Of a stretch of 64,000 nucleotides of DNA, positions 41,746 to 50,801 are shown piece by piece (within the stretch, counting starts at the first letter, position 1; the number at the start of each line of letters is the position of its first letter). The position numbers and the translations under genes are program-made. The stretch covers positions 1-64,000 of the forward strand of contig JBBFLV010000004.1 in assembly GCA_037478835.1 (NCBI GenBank), in the 5' to 3' direction. The notes beneath the pieces were generated by a model. It was not told the DNA's origin, searched no databases, and worked only from the letters and a program-made list of their open reading frames with translations. The stretch comes from 630D-37 sp037478835 (GTDB taxonomy: Bacteria > Chloroflexota > Anaerolineae > Anaerolineales > Villigracilaceae).

Positions 41746-42456
41746 GTGCAAAAATCGTATCGCTTCCTCGACCTGATCATGGCGCTTTTCGTCACGGTGT
41801 TGATCGTGAGCAACATCGCTTCCTCGGCAAAGATCGTGGATTGGGGCGTTCGGCTGTTCGGCGTGCCCCTGGCCTTCGATGCCGGGACCTTGCTCTTTCC
41901 GATTAGTTATATCTTCGGCGATATTTTGACCGAGGTCTATGGTTATCGTGCCTCGCGGCGCGTGATCTGGACCGGGTTCGCCTGCTTGGCGCTCAGCGCG
42001 CTGGTCTTCGGCATTGTGCGTTTTCTGCCTGGAGAGGCCAGCTGGCAGCAATATGCTGGTGATGCCGCCTATCTGGCGATCCTGGGTGGCATGTCGAGCG
42101 GCGGTATTGTGCTGGCCAGCTTGGCCGGCTACTGGTCGGGTGAGTTCTCGAATTCGTTTGTCCTGGCAAAGATGAAGCTCCTGACGCGCGGTCGCTGGCT
42201 GTGGACGCGCACCATCAGCAGTACGTTGGTCGGCGAAGGCGTGGATACGGCCGTTTTCGTCATCGTGGCTTCCCTTTTCGGTGTTTTCCCTTGGGAACTG
42301 TTTTTCACGTTGACATTGACCAACTACCTCTTCAAGGTAGGCGTTGAAGTATTCATGACGCCGCTGACTTATTGGATCGTCAACCTGCTCAAACGCTTGG
42401 AAGGCGAAGATTATTACGATTGGGATACTAAGTTCAATCCCTTCATAGCCGGATAG
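41746..42456 (+). CDS. yhhQ: Queuosine precursor transporter
   Basis: 236 residues, about six transmembrane helices, with the VUT/YhhQ block FPISYIFGDILTEVYGYRASRRVIWTG and TRTISSTLVGEGVDTAVF. It imports preQ0 or preQ1 for queuosine in tRNA. GTG 41746 has GGAGGG just upstream; an in-frame TTG at 41710 would overlap ttuA. The location after ttuBA groups two tRNA-modification functions. Confidence 0.9.
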   Translation: MQKSYRFLDLIMALFVTVLIVSNIASSAKIVDWGVRLFGVPLAFDAGTLLFPISYIFGDILTEVYGYRASRRVIWTGFACLALSALVFGIVRFLPGEASWQQYAGDAAYLAILGGMSSGGIVLASLAGYWSGEFSNSFVLAKMKLLTRGRWLWTRTISSTLVGEGVDTAVFVIVASLFGVFPWELFFTLTLTNYLFKVGVEVFMTPLTYWIVNLLKRLEGEDYYDWDTKFNPFIAG

Positions 42457-42470
42457 GTGGGAGGAAATAC

Positions 42471-43181
42471 ATGTTCTGGCGACGGATCCTTGCTTGGAGT
42501 GTCCACCTTTTTACGGCCAGCGGAGCCATTTGGGGCTTTCTCTCGATCCTGGCCATTCAACAGCATAACTGGAAAGCGGCCATCGTCTGGATGGCGATCG
42601 CGATGTTCGTAGATGGTTTTGACGGCACGCTTGCCCGACGCTTCGATACCAAGCGCCTAGCGGCCTCGCTGGATGGAGCGTTGCTGGATAACATCCTGGA
42701 CTACCTGAACTATGTGCTGGTGCCGGTGCTTTTCCTTTGGGAGGCCGATTTTCTGCCCCCGGCCAGCGAGCTTTGGGTAGCCATCGCCATCTTGCTGGCT
42801 TCTGCTTATCAATTCACCCAGGTGGATGCCAAGACGGAAGATCACTACTTTAAAGGGTTTCCGTGCTATTGGAATGTGATGGTGATCTACATGCTGGTCC
42901 TGCAATTGCCGCCTTGGGTCAACTTGGCGTTCACCATCTTCTTCGTCGTTCTGATCTTCGTTCCCGTTAAGTATCTCTACCCTTCGCGCACGGCGTTTCT
43001 GCGCCCGGTAACCCTGGCGCTGACCTACGCTTGGGCGGCCTTGGGCGTTTACGGCCTGATCCTTTACCCCAATGTGCCGGAATGGTTGGTGAACGCCTCA
43101 TTCGTGTACGTTGGGTATTACGTGGTAGCCAGTTTGCTGCCTTATTTGCTCTCCCGACGAAGGGAGGAAGCGGCGGCGTGA
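42471..43181 (+). CDS. pcs: CDP-alcohol phosphatidyltransferase, phosphatidylcholine synthase-like
   Basis: 236 residues, about eight transmembrane helices. The CDP-alcohol motif D48-G-F-D-G-T-L-A-R-R...SLDGALLDNILDYLNYVLVP fits DGxxAR(x8)GxxxDxxxD. The Pcs-like blocks ASAYQFTQVDAKTEDHYFKGFPCYWNVMVIYML and FVPVKYLYPSRT are present. Pcs joins choline with CDP-diacylglycerol to give phosphatidylcholine in one step. ATG 42471 follows a GGGAGG SD. Other alcohols are possible. No choline transporter is in view. Confidence 0.83.
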   Translation: MFWRRILAWSVHLFTASGAIWGFLSILAIQQHNWKAAIVWMAIAMFVDGFDGTLARRFDTKRLAASLDGALLDNILDYLNYVLVPVLFLWEADFLPPASELWVAIAILLASAYQFTQVDAKTEDHYFKGFPCYWNVMVIYMLVLQLPPWVNLAFTIFFVVLIFVPVKYLYPSRTAFLRPVTLALTYAWAALGVYGLILYPNVPEWLVNASFVYVGYYVVASLLPYLLSRRREEAAA

Positions 43182-43852
43182 ACCTTTTGGCGTTTTCTTC
43201 CCAGGCTTCTCTCGCGGAGTTGCGCCAGGCGATCCTGGAATGCGGTCGCCTGTGCTATGAACGTCGGCTGATGACGGCCAACGACGGCAACATTTCGGTG
43301 CGCGTGGATGCAGAACGGGTGCTGATCACTCCCTCCGGCCTGAGCAAAGGGCGCATGGAAGCAGAAGATTTGATCCTTTTGGACTTGGATGGACATGTTT
43401 TGCAGGCCGCAGCGGGACGGAAACCTTCTTCCGAGACGCCCATGCATCTGGAAGCCTACCGTCAGCGCCCGGATATTCGGGCGGTGATCCACGCGCACCC
43501 TGTTTTCGCCACCACGCTCACGGTGGCCGGCCTGGATTTGCCGCTCGATGTGCTCCCCGAAGTGCTCCTGACGCTGGGCGAAATTCCGACCACCGCCTAT
43601 GCCACCCCGGCCTCGCATGAGGATGCCGAGGTCATCCGTGATCTGATCCGCAATCACAATGCGCTTTTGCTCCGCCAACACGGTTCCCTGACGGTCGGCG
43701 CCCATCTTGAAGAAGCGCTGATCCATCTGGAGCGCCTGGAGCATGTTGCCCAGGTGTATTATCAGGCGCTGCTCTTGGGCCGCGTGGAGCGCATCCCACC
43801 CCAGGCAATGCAACGTTTGTACGAAATTCGCCAGACTTTTTCGGTGAAATAA
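43178..43852 (+). CDS. Class II aldolase/adducin family protein (fuculose-phosphate aldolase-like)
   Basis: 224 residues. Zinc ligands in VIHAHPVFATTL (H105, H107) and RQHGSLTVG; catalytic Glu region GRKPSSETPMHLEAYRQRP; opening LMTANDGNISVRVDAERVLITPSGLSKGRM. It would split a phosphorylated deoxy-sugar or ribulose-type substrate. GTG 43178 overlaps the previous TGA with AGGGAGGAAG upstream, so it is translationally coupled to the pcs-like gene. Substrate unknown; methylthioribulose-phosphate or fuculose-phosphate are the common family options. Confidence 0.88.
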   Translation: MNLLAFSSQASLAELRQAILECGRLCYERRLMTANDGNISVRVDAERVLITPSGLSKGRMEAEDLILLDLDGHVLQAAAGRKPSSETPMHLEAYRQRPDIRAVIHAHPVFATTLTVAGLDLPLDVLPEVLLTLGEIPTTAYATPASHEDAEVIRDLIRNHNALLLRQHGSLTVGAHLEEALIHLERLEHVAQVYYQALLLGRVERIPPQAMQRLYEIRQTFSVK

Positions 43853-43940
43853 CCGCGCTTTAACGCCTTCTTTGACGCTTCATTAGCGGCATGGGGGATA
43901 TAGTGTAAGTGAGAAGATACCCTTCCCGTATGGAGCGTCC

Positions 43941-44798
43941 ATGCAGCGCGGTTTTCGCAGTCAATTGAATAGCAGTCCCCTGCGCCCTGGCGATCTGCAG
44001 CTGGCTGTTGAGCGCCTTCAGCTGAACTTTGGAGGCGTGACCGCCCTTCTGGGGGTGGACCTGCAGATCCGCCAGGGTGAAATTTTTGCCATCATCGGCC
44101 CGAACGGTGCCGGAAAGACCAGCCTGCTGAACTGTATCAGTGGCCTCTACCGGCCTCAGCGCGGGCGCATTCTGCTCTATAACAACGGGGAACATGATCT
44201 CACCCGGCTCAAGCCTCATCAGATTGCCCGCCTGGGGGTGGCGCGCTCGTTCCAGAATATTGAGCTCTTTCGGCACATGACCGTGCTGGAAAACCTGCTG
44301 GCCGGCGCGCATATTCACATGCGCAGCGGCCTCTTCTCCAGCCTGATCTATTGGGGAATGGCGCAGAAGGAGCAAATTCAATTCCGCCGCTTCGTGGAAG
44401 ACATCATCGAATTGCTCGAAATTCAGGCCATTCGTAACAAGGTCGTGGCCACCTTGCCCTACGGGTTGCAAAAACGCGTGGAGCTGGGACGCGCCCTCGC
44501 GTTACGCCCGGCTATTTTGCTTTTGGATGAGCCGATGGCCGGCATGAACACCGAAGAGAAAGAGGATATGGCGCGCTTCATCTTGGATGTGAACGAGGAA
44601 CACGGCGTCACGATCGTCTTGATCGAGCACGATATGGGTGTAGTGATGGATATCAGCGATCGCGTTGCCGTGCTCAACTTCGGGCAGAAGATCGCCGAAG
44701 GCACGCCGGATGAGGTGCGCAACAATCCGCTGGTCATCGAGGCCTATTTGGGCGAAGAGCACGCTGCCCTTCCAACCAGACCTTTCTCTAAATCTTGA
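43941..44798 (+). CDS. livG: Branched-chain-type ABC transporter ATP-binding protein
   Basis: 285 residues. Walker A GPNGAGKTS, Q loop ARLGVARSFQNIELF, signature LPYGLQKRVELGRALAL (a degenerate LSGGQ as is usual in LivG), Walker B ILLLDEPMAGMN and the H loop EHDMG. LivG and LivF energise the LivHM permeases. A TATAGT (43899-43904) upstream may be the -10 box, with TTGACG at 43872 poorly spaced. It begins the seven-gene transport and CoA-ligase cluster. Confidence 0.93.
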   Translation: MQRGFRSQLNSSPLRPGDLQLAVERLQLNFGGVTALLGVDLQIRQGEIFAIIGPNGAGKTSLLNCISGLYRPQRGRILLYNNGEHDLTRLKPHQIARLGVARSFQNIELFRHMTVLENLLAGAHIHMRSGLFSSLIYWGMAQKEQIQFRRFVEDIIELLEIQAIRNKVVATLPYGLQKRVELGRALALRPAILLLDEPMAGMNTEEKEDMARFILDVNEEHGVTIVLIEHDMGVVMDISDRVAVLNFGQKIAEGTPDEVRNNPLVIEAYLGEEHAALPTRPFSKS

Positions 44799-44807
44799 GG
44801 TGGGATC

Positions 44808-46709
44808 ATGCCTGAAACCTTGCCTCAATTCCTCTATGAACATGCTCAACGCACGCCGCAAAAAGTTGCGTTGCGAGAGCGCCTCTACGGCATTTGGCAA
44901 ACGATGACCTGGCGCGAGTACTATGAGCATGTGAAGTACTTTGCACTTGGTTTGGTAAGCTTAGGATTAAAACCGGAAGAGACGATCGCCATCATCGGTG
45001 ATAACCGCCCAGAGTGGTTGATCGCCGAATTGGCCGCGCAGGCGGTTGGCGCAAAGAGCGTCGGGGTCTATCAGGATTCGATCGCTTCGGAAGTGGTGTA
45101 TATCCTCAATCATGCCGATGTCACCTTCGTGGTGGTTGAAGACCAGGAGCAAGTGGATAAGATTCTGGAGATTTGGCCGCAATTGCAAGGTGTGCGCAGG
45201 GTGATTTACTACGATCCGAAAGGCTTGCGGAACTACACCGAAGAATTCCTGATGTACTTTCCCCAGGTAGAGGCGTTAGGGCGGGAATATGAAGCCGCGC
45301 ACCCTGGCTGGTTCGAGGAGCGCCTTTCGCAGGGGCGCGGCGAGGACCTGGCGATCCTTTCCACCACGTCCGGCACTACGGCCAACCCGAAGCTGGCCAT
45401 GCTCACCCACAAGTCCATGATCAGCATGGGGCGCAACCTGATGAAGGTCGATCCGCTCACGCCCGACGATAACTTTGTTTCTTTCCTGCCCCTGGCCTGG
45501 ATCGGAGAGCAGATGATGGTCATGTCCTGCGGGTTGCAGGTGGGGTTCACGGTCAACTTCCCCGAAGAGCCGGAGACGGTGCAACACGATCTGCGCGAGA
45601 TCGGCCCTCAGGTGATGTTCAGCCCGCCGCGCATTTGGGAGAGCTTGGTCAGCCAGGTGCAGGTCAAGATCGAGGATACTACGGCGCTCAAACGTGCCAT
45701 GTATCACTGGGCGATGAACATCGGCTATCGCATGGCCGATACGCGCTTCCGCAAAGAAAAGCCAGCTTTCTGGTTGCGTTTGCTCTATTTCTTGGCTGAT
45801 TGGCTGGTATTTCAGGAAATCAAAGATCAACTCGGTCTGCGTCATCTGAAACGTGCCTATACCGGCGGCGCCGCCCTCGGTCCGGACACCTTCCGCTTCT
45901 TCCACGCCCTGGGCGTCAACCTGAAACAGATCTACGGCCAGACGGAGATCAACGGCATTGCCGTGGTGCATCGCGATGGCGATATCAAGTTCCAAACCGT
46001 CGGCACGCCGATCCCCGAAACCGAAGTCAAGATCGACGAAAGCGGGGAAATCCTGATGCGCTCGCCGGCGGTCATGGTGGGGTATTACCGCAACCCAGAA
46101 GCCACCGCCGAAGTGTTACGGGATGGCTGGCTGCATTCGGGGGATGCCGGCTATTTTGACGAAGACGGCCACTTGGTGGTGATCGATCGCGTCAAAGATG
46201 TGATGACGCTGCACGATGGGACGAAATTCAGCCCACAGTTCATCGAGAATAAGCTCAAATTCAGCCCGTACATCAAGGAAGCGGTGGTCTTCGGCGGCGA
46301 TTGGCCTTTCGTCACTGCAATGATCAACATCGACTTCGCCAACGTAGGCAAATGGGCTGAAAAACATCAGATCGCCTACACCACCTATACCGATCTCTCG
46401 CAAAAGCCGGAAGTTTATCGCCTGATCCGCAAACACGTGGAACAGGCAAATGCCGATCTCCCCCCTGCGGCGCGCATTCAGCGCTTCCTACTCCTACACA
46501 AGGAACTGGATGCCGATGACGCCGAACTGACCCGCACACGCAAGGTGCGCCGTCGCCTGATCGCCCAGCGCTATGCCGACCTGATCTCTGCGCTCTATAG
46601 CCACAACTCCTTTGTCGACGTCGAAACCACGATTACCTATCAGGACGGGCGAACGGCCAAGATTCAAACCCGCGTGAGTATCGAGACGCTCAACGGCGGC
46701 ACGAAATGA
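44808..46709 (+). CDS. AMP-dependent long-chain acyl-CoA synthetase (FadD15-type)
   Basis: 633 residues. ANL motifs: ILSTTSGTTANPKLAMLTHKS, YGQTEINGIAV, WLHSGDAGYFDEDGHLVVIDRVKDVMTL. It belongs to the large long-chain CoA ligase group by length and by the FSPPRIWESL block. It sits nine bases after livG and inside the liv cluster, so its substrate may be the carboxylic acid taken up by the transporter. There is no signal peptide. Confidence 0.9.
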   Translation: MPETLPQFLYEHAQRTPQKVALRERLYGIWQTMTWREYYEHVKYFALGLVSLGLKPEETIAIIGDNRPEWLIAELAAQAVGAKSVGVYQDSIASEVVYILNHADVTFVVVEDQEQVDKILEIWPQLQGVRRVIYYDPKGLRNYTEEFLMYFPQVEALGREYEAAHPGWFEERLSQGRGEDLAILSTTSGTTANPKLAMLTHKSMISMGRNLMKVDPLTPDDNFVSFLPLAWIGEQMMVMSCGLQVGFTVNFPEEPETVQHDLREIGPQVMFSPPRIWESLVSQVQVKIEDTTALKRAMYHWAMNIGYRMADTRFRKEKPAFWLRLLYFLADWLVFQEIKDQLGLRHLKRAYTGGAALGPDTFRFFHALGVNLKQIYGQTEINGIAVVHRDGDIKFQTVGTPIPETEVKIDESGEILMRSPAVMVGYYRNPEATAEVLRDGWLHSGDAGYFDEDGHLVVIDRVKDVMTLHDGTKFSPQFIENKLKFSPYIKEAVVFGGDWPFVTAMINIDFANVGKWAEKHQIAYTTYTDLSQKPEVYRLIRKHVEQANADLPPAARIQRFLLLHKELDADDAELTRTRKVRRRLIAQRYADLISALYSHNSFVDVETTITYQDGRTAKIQTRVSIETLNGGTK

Positions 46710-46734
46710 CCTTCTTCTCCGGATGGTGAAGCCT

Positions 46735-47607
46735 ATGGAACTCTTTTTGCAACTCACTTTGACCGGTCTGACGAACGGAGCGATTTTAGCTCTGGCCGCA
46801 TTGGGCTTTGTGCTGATCTACAAATCGAGCGATGTCATCAACTTCGCTCAAGGAGAGTTTTTGCTCATCGGCGCCTACCTGATCTACGGCATGGTAGTGC
46901 AGTTCGGCTTGCACTGGACCTTCGGCATGGTCATTACGCTCTTGATCGCCGTGCTGTTGGGGGTTCTGATCGAGCGCTTGATCCTGCGACCGATGATCGG
47001 AGAGCCGGTGATCTCGATCATCATGGTGACGATCGGCCTGAGCAGCTTGCTACGCGCCATCGTCAGCGCCATTTGGGGCAATCTGCCACGGGCGTTTCCG
47101 GCATTCATCCCCACCGATCCGGTAACGATCCTGGGCGCGAAGATCGGCGCCGATCGCTTGTGGGCGATCGCCATCGCCGTGGTGATGCTGGTGCTCTTTT
47201 CGCTCTTTTTCCGCAAATCGAAAGAGGGCATCGCGATGCGCGCCGTAGCCGATGATCAAACGGCGGCGTTGAGCATGGGGATCAGCGTTAGCCGAGTGTT
47301 TGCTTGGGCTTGGGCGATCGCTGCGGCCAGTGCTGCCATCGGTGGGGCGCTTGTGGCAAATATCGTCGGGGTAGGACCGGAACTGGCGAATTTCGGCCTG
47401 CGCGTCTTCCCCGTAGTCATTTTGGGAGGGCTGGATTCGATCCCCGGCGCCATTCTGGGTGGCATCATCATCGGCCTGCTGGAAACCTATACCGGCGGCT
47501 ATATCGGTCAGGGGTTGAATCAGGTGCTGCCCTTCGTTGTGTTGATCGTCATCCTGATGGTGCGCCCATACGGCCTGTTCGGTCAAGAGATTATCGAGCG
47601 CGTCTGA
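46735..47607 (+). CDS. livH: Branched-chain-type ABC transporter permease
   Basis: 290 residues, about eight transmembrane helices, with LivH features: LTGLTNGAILALAALGFVLIYKSSDVINFAQGEFLLIGAYL near the N terminus and AIGGALVANIVGVGPELANFGLRVFPVVILGGLDSIPGAILGGIIIGLLE. ATG 46735 is preferred to ATG 46723 for spacing to the purine-rich GGTGAAG; both are possible. Confidence 0.94.
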   Translation: MELFLQLTLTGLTNGAILALAALGFVLIYKSSDVINFAQGEFLLIGAYLIYGMVVQFGLHWTFGMVITLLIAVLLGVLIERLILRPMIGEPVISIIMVTIGLSSLLRAIVSAIWGNLPRAFPAFIPTDPVTILGAKIGADRLWAIAIAVVMLVLFSLFFRKSKEGIAMRAVADDQTAALSMGISVSRVFAWAWAIAAASAAIGGALVANIVGVGPELANFGLRVFPVVILGGLDSIPGAILGGIIIGLLETYTGGYIGQGLNQVLPFVVLIVILMVRPYGLFGQEIIERV

Positions 47608-47619
47608 AGCGGAGGGAAC

Positions 47620-48663
47620 ATGATTTCCGGCATTTACTACACCACGTACGAACAGGATATGGCGCTGCGCAAGACGCCGGCGCAACGCATTCGGCTGGTC
47701 ATTCTGATCCTGTTATTGTTGACCTTTCCGTTCTTTGCCAATCGCTATTTTCTCAACCTGGCCAATCAACTGGGGATCGCGGTGATCGGTGCGATCGGCT
47801 TGAACATCCTGGTCGGCTATACCGGTCAGATCAGCCTGGGGCAGGGTGGTTTTATGGCGGTCGGAGCCTACACCGCCGGCATCCTGACGGCGCGTTACGG
47901 CGTTCCCTGGTGGGCTTCCATTCCGATTGCAGCACTTTTCACCGCGGCAGTGGGAGCCGTTTTTGGCATACCTTCTCTGCGCTTGAAAGGCCTTTACCTG
48001 GCGATCGCCACGTTGGCGGCGCAGGTGATCATTCTGTGGGTGGTGACCCATTGGAGTGCCGTGACCGGCGGAGTGGAGGCGCTGGTTGTCCCAAGCCCCA
48101 AATTATTCGGGGTAAAGATGAACACCGACTTTAACTTTTACTGGGTCATCTGGAGCATTGCGGTGCTGATCACGATCCTGACCGTCAACCTGTTCCGCAC
48201 CCACTATGGGCGTGCCTTCGTCGCCATTCGCGATCAGGATATTGCCGCTTCGGTGATGGGGATCGACCTTTTCAAGTACAAATTGCTCGCTTTTGCCATT
48301 TCTTCTTTCATCGTTGGCCTGGCAGGGGCATTGTTGGCTCATTATCGGACGATCGTCACCTGGGAGCGTTTCACCATGGATGTCTCGGTCACCTATCTGG
48401 CGATGATCATCATCGGAGGGCTGGGTTCGGTGACCGGCTCCTACCTCGGCGCGGCCTTCATGACTTTGCTGCCGGCCATCATTACCAACCTGGGGCGAGC
48501 AGTCAAAGGTTCTTTTCCGGCGATTGAAGGTCTCTTGCCTTTCGTTCAGTTGGCCGTGTTTGGACTGGTCGTCATATTGTTCCTGATTTTTGAACCGGAG
48601 GGATTGAACAAAATCTGGAGAGATATCAAAGACTACTTCCGCTTATGGCCCTTCAGCTATTGA
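47620..48663 (+). CDS. livM: Branched-chain-type ABC transporter permease
   Basis: 347 residues, about nine transmembrane helices. Characteristic LivM segments: NILVGYTGQISLGQGGFMAVGAYTAGIL, FGIPSLRLKGLYLAIATLAAQVI, GRAFVAIRDQDIAASVMGIDLFKYKLLAFAISSFIVGLAGALLAHY and GGLGSVTGSYLGAAF. SD GGAGGG precedes ATG 47620. It partners LivH. Confidence 0.95.
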   Translation: MISGIYYTTYEQDMALRKTPAQRIRLVILILLLLTFPFFANRYFLNLANQLGIAVIGAIGLNILVGYTGQISLGQGGFMAVGAYTAGILTARYGVPWWASIPIAALFTAAVGAVFGIPSLRLKGLYLAIATLAAQVIILWVVTHWSAVTGGVEALVVPSPKLFGVKMNTDFNFYWVIWSIAVLITILTVNLFRTHYGRAFVAIRDQDIAASVMGIDLFKYKLLAFAISSFIVGLAGALLAHYRTIVTWERFTMDVSVTYLAMIIIGGLGSVTGSYLGAAFMTLLPAIITNLGRAVKGSFPAIEGLLPFVQLAVFGLVVILFLIFEPEGLNKIWRDIKDYFRLWPFSY

Positions 48664-48748
48664 AGCCGGAAAGGAGGTGTGCTTCGCAGGTCGATTTGCT
48701 CTCTCTGTTTCATCGCTCAAAAAATCTTGTAACCAAAAGGAGGAAGAC

Positions 48749-49942
48749 ATGTCTCGGATCAAGTTGTTCATTGGGGTGTTGATGGTGGCGATCTTGGCGC
48801 TCAGCGCCTGCGGCCCTAGGCAAACTACCAAAGAGCCCATCAAAGTCGGCGCTATTTTTGACCTGACCGGTGCAACCGCCGATGTTAGCACGCCTTACTC
48901 AGAAGGTGTGAAAGGCTTCGTCGAATGGCTGAACAGCAAGGGTGGGGTGGAAGGCCATCCGATCGAGCTGATTTCGGCCGATTATGCCTATAAGGTGGAT
49001 CAGGCCGAACAGCTCTACACCCAGTTCGTCGGTGAAGGCGTGGTCGCCTTCATGGGGTGGGGCACCGGGGATACGGAGGCCTTGCGCCCCAAGATCGCCG
49101 AGGATAAGATTCCCTTCATGTCCGCTTCGTATTCTGCCGCGCTGACCAAGATCGACGAAGCGCCGTACAACTTCCTGATCGGCACCACCTATTCGGATCA
49201 GGCAATCATTGCCATCCGCTGGGCGATGCAAGATTGGGCGGCGAAAGGGAATAGCGATAAGCCCAAGGTGGCTCTGATTCACCATGATAGCCCCTTCGGT
49301 CAATCGCCCGTAGCGGATGCCAAGGCCTTTGCGGAGGCCAACGGCGTGGCGTTCACCAGCTTGGCGATGCCGCGCGGCGCCACCGACTATGTGGCCGAAC
49401 TGGCCCAGATTCAACAATTCGGTGCCAACTACGTCATCGTCCACACCGTCTCCAGCCCGGCAGCCGTCCTTTTGAAGGATGCGGCGAACCAGGGATTGAA
49501 AGACAAGATGCAGTTCATCCTGCTCAACTGGTGTGCCGATGAGATCTTCATCAATCTGGCCGGCCCGGCTGCCGAAGGCGTATACGGCGCCATCCCGTTC
49601 ACTCCGCCGACTTCACCGGTGCCCGGTCACAAGGACGCCGATGAATGGCTGAAATCCAAGGGCTCCAGCCTGGAGGAGAAAGGGTTGCACTATACCCAGG
49701 GCTGGTGGACGATGGCCGTGATGACCGAGGGTATTCGCCGTGTCATCCAACAAGGCAAGCCGGTGACCGGTGAGAACATCCGCGCCGCGCTGGAGACCAT
49801 CCAGAACTTCGATACCGGTGGCGTGACGGCACCCATCACCTTCACTCCCACCGATCACGGTGGCAATAAGGCGCTGCGCATTTTCAAGGTTGAGAACGGC
49901 AAGTGGATTCAGGTCACCGACTTCATTTCTGCCCAGCAGTAA
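48749..49942 (+). CDS. livK: Branched-chain-type substrate-binding lipoprotein
   Basis: 397 residues. Lipobox LSAC (Cys 21), then a type I periplasmic-binding fold: IKVGAIFDLTGATADVSTPYSEGVKGFVEWLNSKGGVEGHPIELISADY, MSASYSAALTKIDEAPYNFL, VALIHHDSPFG. It captures the transported ligand outside the membrane. ATG 48749 has AAAGGAGGA. Neighbouring CoA ligases suggest an organic acid rather than leucine as ligand, but the binding-site residues cannot decide this. Confidence 0.93.
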   Translation: MSRIKLFIGVLMVAILALSACGPRQTTKEPIKVGAIFDLTGATADVSTPYSEGVKGFVEWLNSKGGVEGHPIELISADYAYKVDQAEQLYTQFVGEGVVAFMGWGTGDTEALRPKIAEDKIPFMSASYSAALTKIDEAPYNFLIGTTYSDQAIIAIRWAMQDWAAKGNSDKPKVALIHHDSPFGQSPVADAKAFAEANGVAFTSLAMPRGATDYVAELAQIQQFGANYVIVHTVSSPAAVLLKDAANQGLKDKMQFILLNWCADEIFINLAGPAAEGVYGAIPFTPPTSPVPGHKDADEWLKSKGSSLEEKGLHYTQGWWTMAVMTEGIRRVIQQGKPVTGENIRAALETIQNFDTGGVTAPITFTPTDHGGNKALRIFKVENGKWIQVTDFISAQQ

Positions 49943-49950
49943 CCGTCCCG

Positions 49951-49979
49951 GGGAGAGAGGGATTCGCTCCCTCTCTCCC
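49951..49979 (+). other. Stable stem-loop after livK
   Basis: Twelve perfect pairs (GGGAGAGAGGGA / TCCCTCTCTCCC) with loop TTCGC directly after the livK stop and no T tract. It fits a 3' mRNA-protecting or partially terminating element between a binding protein and the downstream ATPase gene. Confidence 0.75.
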
Positions 49980-50002
49980 TACCTCGCTTCTGAGGGATTG
50001 CC

Positions 50003-50794
50003 ATGCTCATTCTGAACAACGTGGAAGTCATCTACAATAAAGTGATCCTGGTGCTCAAGGGAATGTCCTTGCAGGTGCCCGAAGGGAAGATTGTGGCCTT
50101 GCTCGGCTCCAACGGCGCCGGAAAATCCACCACGCTCAAAGCCATTTCCGGCCTGCTAAAGCCGGATAACGGCGAGGTCACAGATGGAAGCATCGAGTTC
50201 ATGGGGCAAACGATCCACCATCGGGATGCGGCCGAGATCGTGCGCATGGGCATTTTCCAGGTAATGGAGGGACGGCGCGTCTTCGAGCACTTGACCGCCG
50301 AAGAAAACCTGCTGGCCGGGGGCTACACGCGCCGCGGCCTGAACCTGAACCGTGAGCTGGAGATGGTCTATCATTACTTTCCCCGCCTGAAGGAGCGCCG
50401 CAATCAACGCGCCGGCTACCTTTCCGGCGGAGAACAGCAGATGCTGGCCATCGGGCGCGCCCTGATGGCGCAGCCGAAGCTCATGATGCTGGATGAGCCC
50501 TCCTTGGGCCTGGCGCCGCTCTTGGTGGCCGAAATTTTCCACATCATCCAGCGCATTAATCAGGAACAGGGCACGACCGTCCTGCTGGTGGAGCAAAACG
50601 CCAATCTGGCGCTGCAGATCGCCGACTATGCCTATATCATGGAGAACGGTCGCATCGTTCTGGAAGGTTACCCGGCCGATCTGCGCGAGAACGCCGATGT
50701 GCGCGAGTTCTACCTGGGGTTGAGCGAGGTGGGACAGCGCAAGTCCTATCGCGAAGTCAAACATTACAAGCGCCGCAAGCGCTGGCTGAGCTGA
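50003..50794 (+). CDS. livF: Branched-chain-type ABC transporter ATP-binding protein
   Basis: 263 residues. Walker A GSNGAGKST, signature LSGGEQQMLAIGRALM, Walker B LMMLDEPSLGLAP, H-loop region VEQNANLALQIADYAYIMENGRI. It has a C-terminal extension of about 25 residues rich in Arg/Lys (QRKSYREVKHYKRRKRWLS), longer than the usual LivF end. It forms the second ATPase of the LivFGHM complex. Confidence 0.94.
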   Translation: MLILNNVEVIYNKVILVLKGMSLQVPEGKIVALLGSNGAGKSTTLKAISGLLKPDNGEVTDGSIEFMGQTIHHRDAAEIVRMGIFQVMEGRRVFEHLTAEENLLAGGYTRRGLNLNRELEMVYHYFPRLKERRNQRAGYLSGGEQQMLAIGRALMAQPKLMMLDEPSLGLAPLLVAEIFHIIQRINQEQGTTVLLVEQNANLALQIADYAYIMENGRIVLEGYPADLRENADVREFYLGLSEVGQRKSYREVKHYKRRKRWLS

Positions 50795-50801
50795 GGACAA
50801 G

